Assembly: GCA_031841125.1 (NCBI GenBank)
Contig: CM063109.1
Location: 6,486,321 to 6,550,320 of the forward strand
DNA: 64,000 nucleotides
Reading direction: 5' to 3'
Source of the DNA: Acanthococcus lagerstroemiae
Lineage: Eukaryota > Arthropoda > Insecta > Hemiptera > Eriococcidae
This document shows, piece by piece, positions 1-8,800 of the stretch. A model generated the notes under the pieces. The model was not told the DNA's origin and ran no database searches. It saw only the letters and a list, made by a program, of their open reading frames with translations. Each line of letters starts with the position of its first letter. Positions within the stretch are counted from its first letter, which is position 1. Position numbers and translations under genes: made by a program.

Positions 1-626
1 GGATCACCGAACAGTTTTCTAGTATGGATAAGAATCACGAATGCCAAAACATGACACTCACTTCACATGGGTAGCTAAAAAATGAAATACAGTGCTAGAT
101 AGCTCTCTTTGTATTGGTCATTAAAGAACTATATGAGCGTCGTTCTGTTTCTTATGTAATCCTCTGGTTCTTTATCCTGTTCTTTGTTCTTGTTAATTTG
201 AATACCAAAAATGTTTTGTCACTTTAATTCTTCATTAAAAATGTAAAAAACCAAACAATTCTACCAATAATTCGATTTTTTACATGTTTCTGAACTTTGA
301 ATTCAATTTTTGACGAATTATTGAAAAGTGACCTATCAGTTTCTGACATTGAAGCGCAAAATTAATCATCGACTTCGATACCTACAATTGAAATAATTCT
401 AATGAAAGAATTGCTACCCAGGACTTCGTATCAACATTTATAGTAATTGGTGATGTGTTCTGTTTGAGATTTGTTGGGAAGTGATTTATCCATTATTTTC
501 GATATCGCACATCTGTTCCTAACTCTTTTACCAATTTATTAGTCGAACAAATAGGTACTTGTGATTTTATATGATTGTTTTTCACATGGACATATGTTAT
601 CTTGTGTTACTTCTTTATTTACTATA
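1..626. other. AT-rich intergenic sequence
   Basis: AT-rich sequence in which I see no exon, RNA gene or clear repeat. It ends in TTTACTATA at the left boundary of the 8.2 kb element that starts at 627. Confidence 0.5.
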
Positions 627-870
627 CCCGATGCGCAAAATCCCGCTAGTTACCCGGATGTTATAGGGGAACCAAGGGTAACTAACAGGTTTCTAGGTAA
701 TCTGAGGGTAACCGAGGGTTGAATTGGGTAAGTTTTCCGCGGGTAGCTAAAGGGGGACCAAGAGTAACTGATGGGTTTCTGGGTAACTTGAGGGTAATCT
801 TAGTGTAACCGAGGGTTGTAAATGGGTAAGTTTTCCGCGGATAACTAGAAAGTAACCCCGTTGAACATTT
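627..870 (+). repeat. Subterminal GGGTAAC repeat array
   Basis: GGGTAAC/GGTAACT motifs recur about ten times in 240 bp, interspersed with GTTTTCCGCGG blocks that occur twice about 100 bp apart. The same motif set fills the small derivative at 27,320-27,538. Subterminal clusters like this are often transposase-binding sites, but that is inference here. The right end of the large element lacks the array. Confidence 0.6.
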
Positions 871-2311
871 TGCTACTACAAAAATGAGAAATGTAGTGGC
901 AAACCCGCAGCGCAGAAGAGTAACTTGCCACTACGAATACATGGTATTTTTTGGTTCTGCCACTGCTCGCGGACTACGCAAAACAGTAAACTTGCGCTTC
1001 CTTGAAGGTCGGTGCGTTGGGGCTGAACTGTGACTATGCGCTTCCTCTACCACTACCAGATTCGTATATTCCTGATACACTACCGTTTTACGTGTATGTA
1101 AGGACTGCGTTGAACAGTAGAGTTGCGTGTACAAGACAATCATTGTACAATAGTTATGCGCTTGCTTTACTACTGCAAATAGGCGTACGTTTCTCATATA
1201 CCACAGCTCTCCGCTCACGTAAAGCCTACGTAACATATTTTTCCGCGTATGCGTCAAGCATATTCTCCACGTATGCGTGCGTAAAGAATACGTAAAGCAT
1301 ATGTAGAACATAATACACAATTGGAAAATATTTTAAAATCTGCACAGGTTCATTTTGTGCATAAAACCATATCCTGATGTTACATAAAATACAAACAATT
1401 CTGAAAATATAATGTAATAATTATGTCATACATACTACAGTAAAATATTCAAACATCAATTTTTATGAGTCTTCTCCTTTTGAGGGAGCCGAGATGCTTG
1501 TCTTCTTTCAGTGAGGACGTCTCTACCTCGTTAATTTCCTCCTCACTTTCTCGCCACGTTCTCTTTCATACCTTATTTTGTACACCCTTCTATTTATGAT
1601 CCATTCCTGAATCGTATGTAAGGCCTGGGCTTCATTGCGCGGGACCAGATTCGCTTGTTCTGAAAGAAAAAGGTGCAGTTTTCAAAATAACTGTTGAACG
1701 ATTTTTGTTTCAAGAAAATATACAAAACTAACAACTGATTGTCCACAGAAAAACAAAGACTACTGTTTTTTGTTGTTTTTTTGCATTCAAGTTGCTTATG
1801 TAGATTCCATATAACTTTGACGAACTTGACAGTCTACACAAACAACTAACAACTGCACCTCAAAAACCAGCACAGACTTTGTTTTTCTGTGAGCAATCAA
1901 CTTGGCGATTACCTACTAAAATGTTAAAAGGAATGGGGGGTAACCGCCAAATTACAAATGACTCTGCTCTCCTAAACAGCTCTTAAAAATTTTTTTTTTT
2001 TGGTGCAGTATCAAGGACGCAACTAGGGTGTTTTTTGAACGGGATGCCGATTAAAAATTTTCCGACGAATATTTTTCATTTCTTGGTTCAGCATTCGTCA
2101 AATTTCGCATTTGCTGATTGCCGATTGGCCGAATCTGAATTCTATATGACTTTGGAATTTACCGAAAATTTACCGAACTTGTCGATTATTGGGAGGGGGG
2201 GGGGACAAGCATATTTGAGAAAATGACAAATGACCTTCCTTGGATTTTCTGAAAGTGGCAACCCTGATAAATCATCAAGTAGGTAGTTCAATAGTATTAA
2301 AACAAACTTAC
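871..2311. other. Interior of the 8.2 kb element, non-coding
   Basis: From about 890 to 1,320 there are short scattered repeats (ACTAC, TACGTAA, CTTGCGC) resembling those near the right end of the element (8,560-8,780). At about 1,440-1,662 on the minus strand a stretch follows a good acceptor (TTTCTTTCAG) and stays open for about 40 codons. It could be a terminal exon, but I cannot link it in frame to the exon at 2,312. The remainder is AT-rich with homopolymers. Confidence 0.3.
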
Positions 2312-2449
2312 CAAGTTGAGGTCTTGGTCTGCGAATCAACACGTTCATAATGATCATCGGCATATTTTTTCCTTTTAAGGTTACGTTCTTCAAGAAGTTC
2401 TGACTGTTTCTTACTTTTCATTTTTGAAGGCGGTTTTTCTGTTGATGAA
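2312..2449 (-). pseudogene. Candidate internal exon of the element's gene
   Basis: On the minus strand a CCTAG acceptor opens a 45-codon frame that ends at a strong donor, G|GTAAGTTTG. The peptide is rich in Lys and Glu (for example SKKQSELLEERNLKRKKYAD), reads like a coiled or charged linker and has no stop. I recognise no domain. It lies on the same strand as the better-supported exons at 7,851-8,262 and inside the same TIR element, so it may belong to the same gene. The long distance and the MITEs in between make that uncertain. An isolated chance exon cannot be excluded. Confidence 0.35.
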
Positions 2450-2660
2450 CTAGGTATCACTCATTGCTTTCCAAGTACTAACAATAATTTATCTGCAATA
2501 CAGAAGTAAACGCTAACGAATTCGATTTTGTAACATATCTGCCAACAATAATTGTTCCATCAAAATATAATCATTACACACGCCTGCTTGTGGTGGTCCA
2601 TCTTAAGAGATTAATGAAACATTCAGTTACATTCATTTCCATCCCCCTCGGCACTGATGC

Positions 2661-2902
2661 CAGAGACGAAACTTGACTTTCAGTTGGGGGGGGGGGGGCG
2701 GTAAAGAAGGAATATTTGCCTACAAACATTTTTTTAAACTGAAACTTTGCCGATTTTTCATCAAAATATTTTTTAATTGAAAAAATAAAAATAAATAAAC
2801 AAACGTTCTAAGAAAATGAAAAATTCAAATGAACAGTATCAAAATTTGCCGAGTTTCATATTGTTGGGAGTGTTTCCCCCTCCACCCATAGATTCGTTTC
2901 TG
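2661..2902 (-). mobile_element. MITE, family CAGRGRCGAAAC (inverted copy)
   Basis: Starts CAGAGACGAAAC and ends GTTTCTG. Aligned in reverse it matches the copies at 4,341-4,614 and 7,210-7,434, including the shared segment GGCAAATTTTGAAACTGTTC in diverged form. The CAGGGGCG-type terminus is typical of hAT-derived MITEs. No convincing 8-bp target duplication remains. Confidence 0.6.
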
Positions 2903-2936
2903 CAAATACAGATTGGAACCTTATCCTTCAAGTTCT

Positions 2937-3258
2937 CACATTTGCGCACAAGAGCATACCCTAGTCTGGGAGGGTAAGGTGGAACGATGTTAGATATACT
3001 TGAGAGGAACACACACTTCCTTTACACATTAAGGTGGTCGTTATTTACTCTTGGAGATCTTTTTTTTTTTAATTTTCTCTGATTCGTCTCCTAAACTGAT
3101 CCCAATAAAATCAAAAAAAAAAAAAAAAAAAAAAAAAAAAGCCTACGAAGTTTCAGGTCGATTGGATTAGGGGAATCCGTGCCACAAGTTCCCTTTCATT
3201 GTTATGGGAAAAACACATATGGGGTTTTGACTTTTGTTCCAGACCAAATTTCCCTCCT
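2937..3258 (+). repeat. Left arm of a 2.3 kb inverted repeat
   Basis: This ~320-bp stretch recurs inverted at 4,958-5,270. Shared landmarks are the ACATTTGC..CAAGAGCATACCCTAG end, CTCTCAAGTAT..CCTAACAT, GAGACGAATCAGA and the CACGGATTC/GTGCCACAAG block. It contains an A-tract of about 27 near 3,113-3,140. Confidence 0.65.
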
Positions 3259-3261
3259 GGG

Positions 3262-3850
3262 ACATTCATCAAAAATGTTGATATTTCAGGTATGTTTTTT
3301 CATGAAGGAAAGTAGGGGATATTTGAACTTTTTTTGATGGGAGTTGTTAAGAGGCGTTTTGTATAACATATTGGTAACATAATGAATTCCATGCCAAAGG
3401 ACACATAATAAAATACATACCGAAAGAGAATACCGAACAAAAAATGTTCTGCCGTCGAGTAGTAGATTCCAAAACAAAGAATTATATGGAGAGTTGATAA
3501 AGGCATTCTAACCCATCCATTAGATGTAATTATTTTTGGATGATGAACGTCTATCGTTGCATAAAGATGATCATGCCGAAAGACAATTTTTTTCAATTCT
3601 TAATTTTAGACAATAATACGCAAATGCAGGAGTCTCGTCACAAAAAAAAACAACGGGATTTGGTTTGCGGACTGTATTGCTCTGATAAGAATACCTATAC
3701 AATTTGACCATTAATTGCGACGGAAAATATTGGAGCTTTTGTTTTGTAATTGGTTGAAAAAGAGTCATGCCGATGGACAAAAAACCGAGGGACAATTTTC
3801 AAAGCTGGCCATACTGACTCCCACCTATGGGAGTGTTTCAACCTCCCACA
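3262..3850 (+). repeat. Truncated copy of the 966-bp TIR element
   Basis: About 590 bp align in direct orientation with 20,723-21,315. Shared features are CAAAAATGTTGATATTTCAGG at the start, the ATTATATGGAGAGTTGATAA segment, and the CTGGCCATACTGACTCCCAC end. The right terminal inverted repeat is missing. A stop-containing pseudo-frame in it should not be read as a gene. Confidence 0.65.
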
Positions 3851-3864
3851 CCCCTATAGTTTCG

Positions 3865-3972
3865 CCCCTGACTGGTGCGATGCCTGAAAGGGTAGTTTCC
3901 GGTGCTGGGGGTGCGGTGTCATAGGGGCCACTTTGGCAATTGTGCATCGCCATACGTCTCACCACACCACAT
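3865..3972 (+). repeat. SINE-like repeat, copy 1
   Basis: GC-rich segment ending in GGCCACTTTGGCAATTGTGC and ATCGCCATACGTCTCACC. It matches copies at 12,565-12,653 and 25,100-25,273 (inverted). Its last ~40 bp match the 3' end of the R1-like LINE at 63,105-63,145. A LINE-dependent SINE or a LINE 3' fragment are both possible. Confidence 0.5.
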
Positions 3973-4340
3973 TCATTTCCATAATACATATGGAATCAAC
4001 AGATAAGCGGGGGTTCTGTGGCCTGTGGTTCAAATTTTGTTGTAATAATCGAATTAGGCCATTCAAAAGAAAAGAGAACGAACAAAATACAGCGCACAGG
4101 ACAATGTTTAGAACCACCAGTACAAAATGGCATCTTACAAGATCAGTAAAATTCACCAAAACTATAAATTTTCATAAGCTTTGTGTGAGGTTCTTACAGA
4201 GAGACCTAACATATTGGAGAAGAATAAGCAGTGTTATATCGGATGAAACTCAGAAAGTACACCTAAAGTCACCAATCCTCATTCCAGTCTTTTTCAAAAA
4301 AGAAAGTAAAAATTCGCTGAGTAGTGTAATATATACCACG

Positions 4341-4614
4341 CAGGGGCGAAACTATATGGAGGTGTGGGTGTTGAACCCCCCCCCCAATAATGTTGCAGTC
4401 GGCAAACTTGGAAACTATTCATTTGAATTTTTCATTTTTGAGGAATGTGTGTTTGTTTGTTTGTGTTTTTTTGAATTAAAAAATATTTCGATTAAAAAAT
4501 TGGCATGTTTATAATTTTTTAAACATTTTGTCAGCGAATTTTTAGTTAAAAAAATATTTGTCGGCAAATTTTTCTTCTCCACCTTTTCAAACTGAAAGTC
4601 AAATTTCGTTTCTG
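4341..4614 (+). mobile_element. MITE, family CAGRGRCGAAAC
   Basis: Complete 274-bp copy from CAGGGGCGAAACTAT to the TTTCGTTTCTG end. It has imperfect ~12-bp inverted termini and an interior run of AT-rich GGCAAATTTT motifs. Flanks do not show a clean target duplication (ATACCACG and AAAATGGA), so it is probably old. Confidence 0.6.
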
Positions 4615-4957
4615 AAAATGGAGTACCCTGGACTCCTGTCAGAGACTAGTCAGACAAGAGTCGAAGGTAGGTTTCAAGCTGAGTATCGAACGTTATCTGA
4701 ACGGTTGAAACAAAGCTGAAACATGGAAGACATTTCGAAAATTTGAAAGTCGATAGCAAACGTTGAATTTCGAATTTCAGTTACTATTCTGTTTTTACTA
4801 GATTCTCTGTTAGACCTAGAGCCTAAAATTTGAGAAAGTTGAACATTTTATTAAATTCCAAAAGTTGAAAGCAGGAGACTTATTTTCCAGCGTCACAAGA
4901 TGAATCCGATAGCAAATGTTCTATTGTTCAATTTACGGGCTTTGGTCCTGGTGAATA

Positions 4958-5270
4958 GAGGAGGGAAATTTAGTCTGAAACAAAAGTCGAAACAACATGT
5001 GTTTTTCCCATAAAAACGAAAGGGAGCTTGTGGCACGGATTCCTCCCCATCCGATTAACCTGAAACTTTGTAGTTTTTTGTTGTTTTTTTTAATCTATTG
5101 GAACCAACTTAGGAGACGAATCAGAAGAAAGTCATTCAGAAAAAAATATCACTAAGCGTAAATAACGACCATCTTAATGTGTAAAGGAAGTTGCGTGTTC
5201 CTCTCAAGTATTCCTAACATCCTTCCAGCTTACCTTCCCAGATTAGGGTACGCTCATTTGAGCAAATGTA
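4958..5270 (-). repeat. Right arm of the 2.3 kb inverted repeat
   Basis: Inverted counterpart of 2,937-3,258, diverged by substitutions and short indels. Between the arms lie the truncated 966-bp-type copy, the SINE-like copy and the 4,341 MITE. Confidence 0.65.
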
Positions 5271-5639
5271 AGTGATTGGGGGATGAAAAATTGAAAATGA
5301 ATAAAGTGGGATTTATTTTACGTACATTTTTGGGGTTGGTAAAAAAAATTAGCATATTGTGGCCAGTCAGGTAAATCCGGCCTTGTTAGTGAATAAAAAC
5401 ACTAACCGTTAATTTGTATACAAACTGTAAAATGATAATCCCCACACCCATTTTTATTCCAAAGTCCGATCGACGTGGGACAAACTGGGGTCTTCAAAAG
5501 GCAAGTAGAGACGTTGAATTGAGGAATGCATTCATTCTCATTTTCCTATTTTTTCTTTTTCGCGAAGAATGAAGATGAGCCCATTCTGAATGGGAAAAGA
5601 ATGAAAGTGTTTTCCCTTAATTCGGCATCTCTGACGGCA

Positions 5640-6060
5640 AGGTCTCGTTTCTTTTTCGAGGGGGGAAAAAAATCGCTCCCATTAAGCAAGACCAGAGCTA
5701 AACTTGAAATTTTTTATGGAAAGATCACTAAAATAGGAGTTTTTGGGTCGTTGATTTCGAAAATTTCACCAGAATATTTTTCTTTCAACCCGGAATTGAC
5801 TGTTAGAGTTTTCTATTCTTGGAAAATTGAGTAACGAATCAAAATACGAGCAGTTTTTCGCATCGCTGAATTCGAAAGCTTCTATGAGCTTTCTTATTAA
5901 ACTGCGATTTGGGCCCCAAAATTCAAAAGTAATTTCTAGGAAATCGAATAAAATATTAGAATCTTCTGGGTTGCTGAATTTGAAAATTTCATCAGACTCC
6001 TCTTGGATTCCCGATTTACGCTTCAAAGGCCAAAACTGATCTCCAGAAGAGATTAAAATT
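5640..6060. repeat. Degenerate satellite-like monomers
   Basis: Loose monomers of about 130 bp recur, each with the pattern TTGGGTCGTTGATTTCGAAA, then TTTCACCAGA, then GGGCCCCAAAATTCAAA, then a GGAAATCGAATAAAATATT block. The same pattern reappears at 23,760-24,380. Open frames through this stretch come from the repeat and are not genes. Confidence 0.45.
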
Positions 6061-6970
6061 GACTTCCCGGTAAACGAATCAAATATCGAAATTGGGAAGG
6101 GGAGAGGAGAGGTCGCCTAATTTGGGAATTCCATCAACGCGATAAATTTTAGATATTGACTCTAGGGTAGGTCCCAAACACCAAAATGAGAGTCGAAATT
6201 GAACGAACTTGATTTAATCTTTCAACATTTTCATAACCATCAAATTACCAAAATTTAAAATGGAGGAAAAATTTCAAAATTTATCCAAGTATGAGTTATT
6301 ATAAGGGGAACATTTCAGTCTTTAATAATCAAAAAACTATGAAATCGAACCAAAATTAGGAATTACAATAATCGCTGTTTCAATCGATTACTTGGGTTTT
6401 CAATGCCAATTAATTTTTGTCAATCTTTGGACTTCAAATGTTGGCTGGTAAAGATGCAAGCTTCAATGAATTTTTTCTTCAACATTACGCGCAAAAATTG
6501 CTTAACCTAAGAATGATGAAGTCCAATCAAAGGTCCCAGGGTCATTACTAAATTTGTAACAGCCTCCCTCCCCCCACCTCAAACAAGAAAATGGAAATAA
6601 AACAACTTTCACTTCGATAGTACAATCATTTTTTATAAAATCATATATGCTGTTTGTGAAAATTCGGATTTGACGATTTAACCCTTTCTCAAGAGATTAG
6701 GATGTTTGTAATGATGAAAATGAATCAGCAATTTTTAGCATTTTCAAAAACAGTCTGTTAATTTGAATTTAAGATCGTAAGAACTCTCCACTTCAATAGT
6801 CTACTCGATTTGTAAAAACTAATTAGTGCTCGTCCATTTCGATTTATGGGGTCTCTTAAGCTTGAATCAGATTCAAAATTTAGCGCATGTTCCAATTCAA
6901 CTACCCTTAAGGTCAGTAATTAATGTCGATAGTCTATCCACTTTGGGATCCCATTCTGAGTTCTGGAGTC
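6061..6970. other. AT-rich interior of the 8.2 kb element
   Basis: No exon, RNA or repeat structure that I can support. Contains only homopolymer runs and AT-rich filler. Confidence 0.4.
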
Positions 6971-7209
6971 CAGGGACGTACCGAAGAGTTTTTCTTGATG
7001 GGGGGGGGGGGATAGAAATTGTGAAAGTCCCAACTGACTCAACTCAAAATTCCCAAGTATCAATGCAAAAGAAGAAAAACCTTTTGACTTGTTGGATTTT
7101 CCCAACCTCTCAACTCAATTCCCAAATATCAAAGCAAAAAAAAAAAACTCGCCTGACTGCAATGATAAATTTTCCCGCTGCCCCCTGCCCCCTTATCGGT
7201 ACGTCCGTG
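6971..7209 (+). mobile_element. MITE with CAGGGACGTACCGA termini
   Basis: Left end CAGGGACGTACCGA pairs with right end TCGGTACGTCCGTG, a 14-bp inverted terminus with one mismatch. It has replaced the left end of another MITE whose body continues to 7,434, so it looks nested. A G-run of 12 follows the left terminus, as in other hAT-like MITEs of this window. Confidence 0.55.
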
Positions 7210-7434
7210 CCTCCAATAATTTGGCAGTTGGCAAATTTTGAAACTGTTCATTTGAATTTTTAATTTTCTAAGAACGTTGGTTCGTTTTTTTGTTTATTTT
7301 TTTTTTTTCAATTAAAAATATTTTAACTAAAAAATCGGCAAATTTAAAAAAATTTTATTTTTAGTTAAAGTAAAAAATGTTTGTCTGCAAATTTTCCTTC
7401 TCCCCCCCCCCAACTGAAAGTCGTTTCGTCTCTG
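7210..7434 (+). mobile_element. MITE, family CAGRGRCGAAAC (left end lost)
   Basis: Begins in the middle of the family consensus (CAATAATTTGGCAGTTGGCA) and ends with the family terminus GTTTCGTCTCTG. The left end was replaced by the 6,971-7,209 MITE. Confidence 0.55.
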
Positions 7435-7850
7435 CATACCAGAGCACAGTGAGAAACAAACATACGAAGGAAGAATTTCCAATGTTAATATCTTGAAAGG
7501 TGAATCTTCAATGTAAGATACAAACAGGGCTTTTAAAACTATTTGCGCGCTGTAACCTTTACTCAAAATTAGATTCAGCTGTAACTTACCAGTCTGGAAG
7601 GCGATACAGTGGAATGAAACTTTTGTCCACCTCAATTGTCTGTCACCTTCGACAATATAGCTTCCGCGATTTGTGGTTTACAGGATCATCTCCAACAGTG
7701 ATTCGATACCGCTGTGTTCACTGTATTATTTGATTCCTCCTCCTCAGCTTCAACACCGCTGTATATCTAATTCAATTATACAGAAACAGATCAGCTAGAA
7801 GTATTATTGTCACTCGGTGTTTGTTCATGAAAATATCAACAGGTGCTCAC

Positions 7851-8262
7851 CAAAGAGGAAATAGAATTAACGTTTTGTTCGTCCTCGTTATCACGGAATG
7901 CTGTCGTTATAATATCTTCTTGGATTTCTTCTCATCCCTCCATGTTCATAAGTAAATTGTTTTTCACTCACCTCATCGATTTCTTTTACTTGAAGATTGC
8001 TCGTCGTCGGCTGCTCCTTCCTTTCCGGAATGTTATGCTATAATATAACCAAATGTCCTCAAATTGGTACTTGTCTCACGAATACACATGTAAGTGCCGG
8101 TATTATACATGAAAATAAACTTTGGAAGTTTTCTAATAGGGTGATGAGAATCGCTTAAGATAGGATCCAGCAACTTACCAGTAAAGATCGAGTAGTCCGT
8201 TTAATAAATTTTCCACTTCTGGGATCGTAATACAATTCTTCTCTTCTCGTCTCTTGGTCCAT
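7851..8262 (-). pseudogene. Remnant of a spliced gene carried by the 8.2 kb element
   Basis: Three consecutive minus-strand exons can be read. Exon 1 (8,262-8,179, 28 codons) starts MDQETRREELYYDPRSGKF and ends CTG|GTAAGT in phase 0. Exon 2 (8,037-7,972, 22 codons) follows a TATTATAG acceptor and ends GAG|GTGAGT. Exon 3 (7,930-7,851) follows TGAG, is acidic (FRDNEDEQN) and ends TTG|GTGAGC. The exon 2 to 3 junction only keeps frame if a weaker donor 4 bp downstream is used. Further downstream (7,780-7,590) an acidic stretch EAEEEE follows an ATACAG acceptor but soon meets stops. I recognise no domain and no transposase motif. The position inside TIRs suggests the element's own gene, now decayed. 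A host gene fragment is possible. Confidence 0.45.
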
Positions 8263-8800
8263 TTTTTTCTACCATCCATCTCTGCAATGGAGCACCAAGA
8301 ATTACCAACATATATGCCGCGTACCATAAATCGAAAAATGCCAAACAATAATAACACGTAACTGAGATTAACTTACCTATTCACAAATAATTAATTTGTA
8401 GTTTCAGAGAAATGACACAAGACGAACGTTATACATTAATCGTGCCGACCTGCCGAACTGATCGTTATTTTTAAAAGTTGTAAACACAAACAGAAACGAC
8501 AAATCTTTTAACTTTACACGGCAGGTGGCAGCTGTGTAGGCGTTGAATCGGGATTCACGGGTACTGTACGCTCATAAGCGCAAATTATGAAATTTACATT
8601 CGTTTTACGGATACGTAGAACTGTGGTATTACAACTACGAAAATTAGTTCGCGGACCTTACCACTACTCCTGCATAATATTTTCGTATAATTTGTACATG
8701 TAGTAGTTCAGTGGACTTGCGCATATTCACGCCAGCTCTGCGCCGACGTAAAACAGTTTTGGTAATGAAAAATGTTCAACGGGACTGACTGCGCATCGGG

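Larger units (their letters stand above)
627..8800. mobile_element. ~8.2 kb DNA element with CCCGATGCGCA inverted termini
   Basis: The left end reads CCCGATGCGCAAAATCCCGC and the right end finishes with TGCGCATCGGG, giving an 11-bp inverted terminus. A second inverted stretch follows inside: CCCGTTGAACATTTT near 857-871 on the left, and its complement AAAAATGTTCAACGGG just inside the right end. Flanks are TATA on the left and TA on the right, compatible with a 2-bp target duplication. Between the ends lie remnants of a spliced minus-strand gene (8,262 to about 2,312) and several MITEs. A 219-bp derivative with the same termini sits at 27,320-27,538 and a fragment at about 11,345-11,450, so the termini belong to a real family. 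I cannot assign a superfamily. The two ends could also belong to two separate copies. Confidence 0.55.

Noticed and set aside
627..870. Telomere-like GGGTAAC repeat as an internal telomere
   Set aside because: Not a regular tandem array; motifs are spaced irregularly within a sequence that recurs as a bounded MITE elsewhere.
1002..1320. Overlapping open frames on both strands
   Set aside because: They lie in the short-repeat region inside the 8.2 kb element's left end and show no protein-like features.
3933..4514. 193-codon plus-strand frame
   Set aside because: Runs from a SINE-like copy into a MITE, has no domain, and its second half is repeat sequence shared with other MITE copies.
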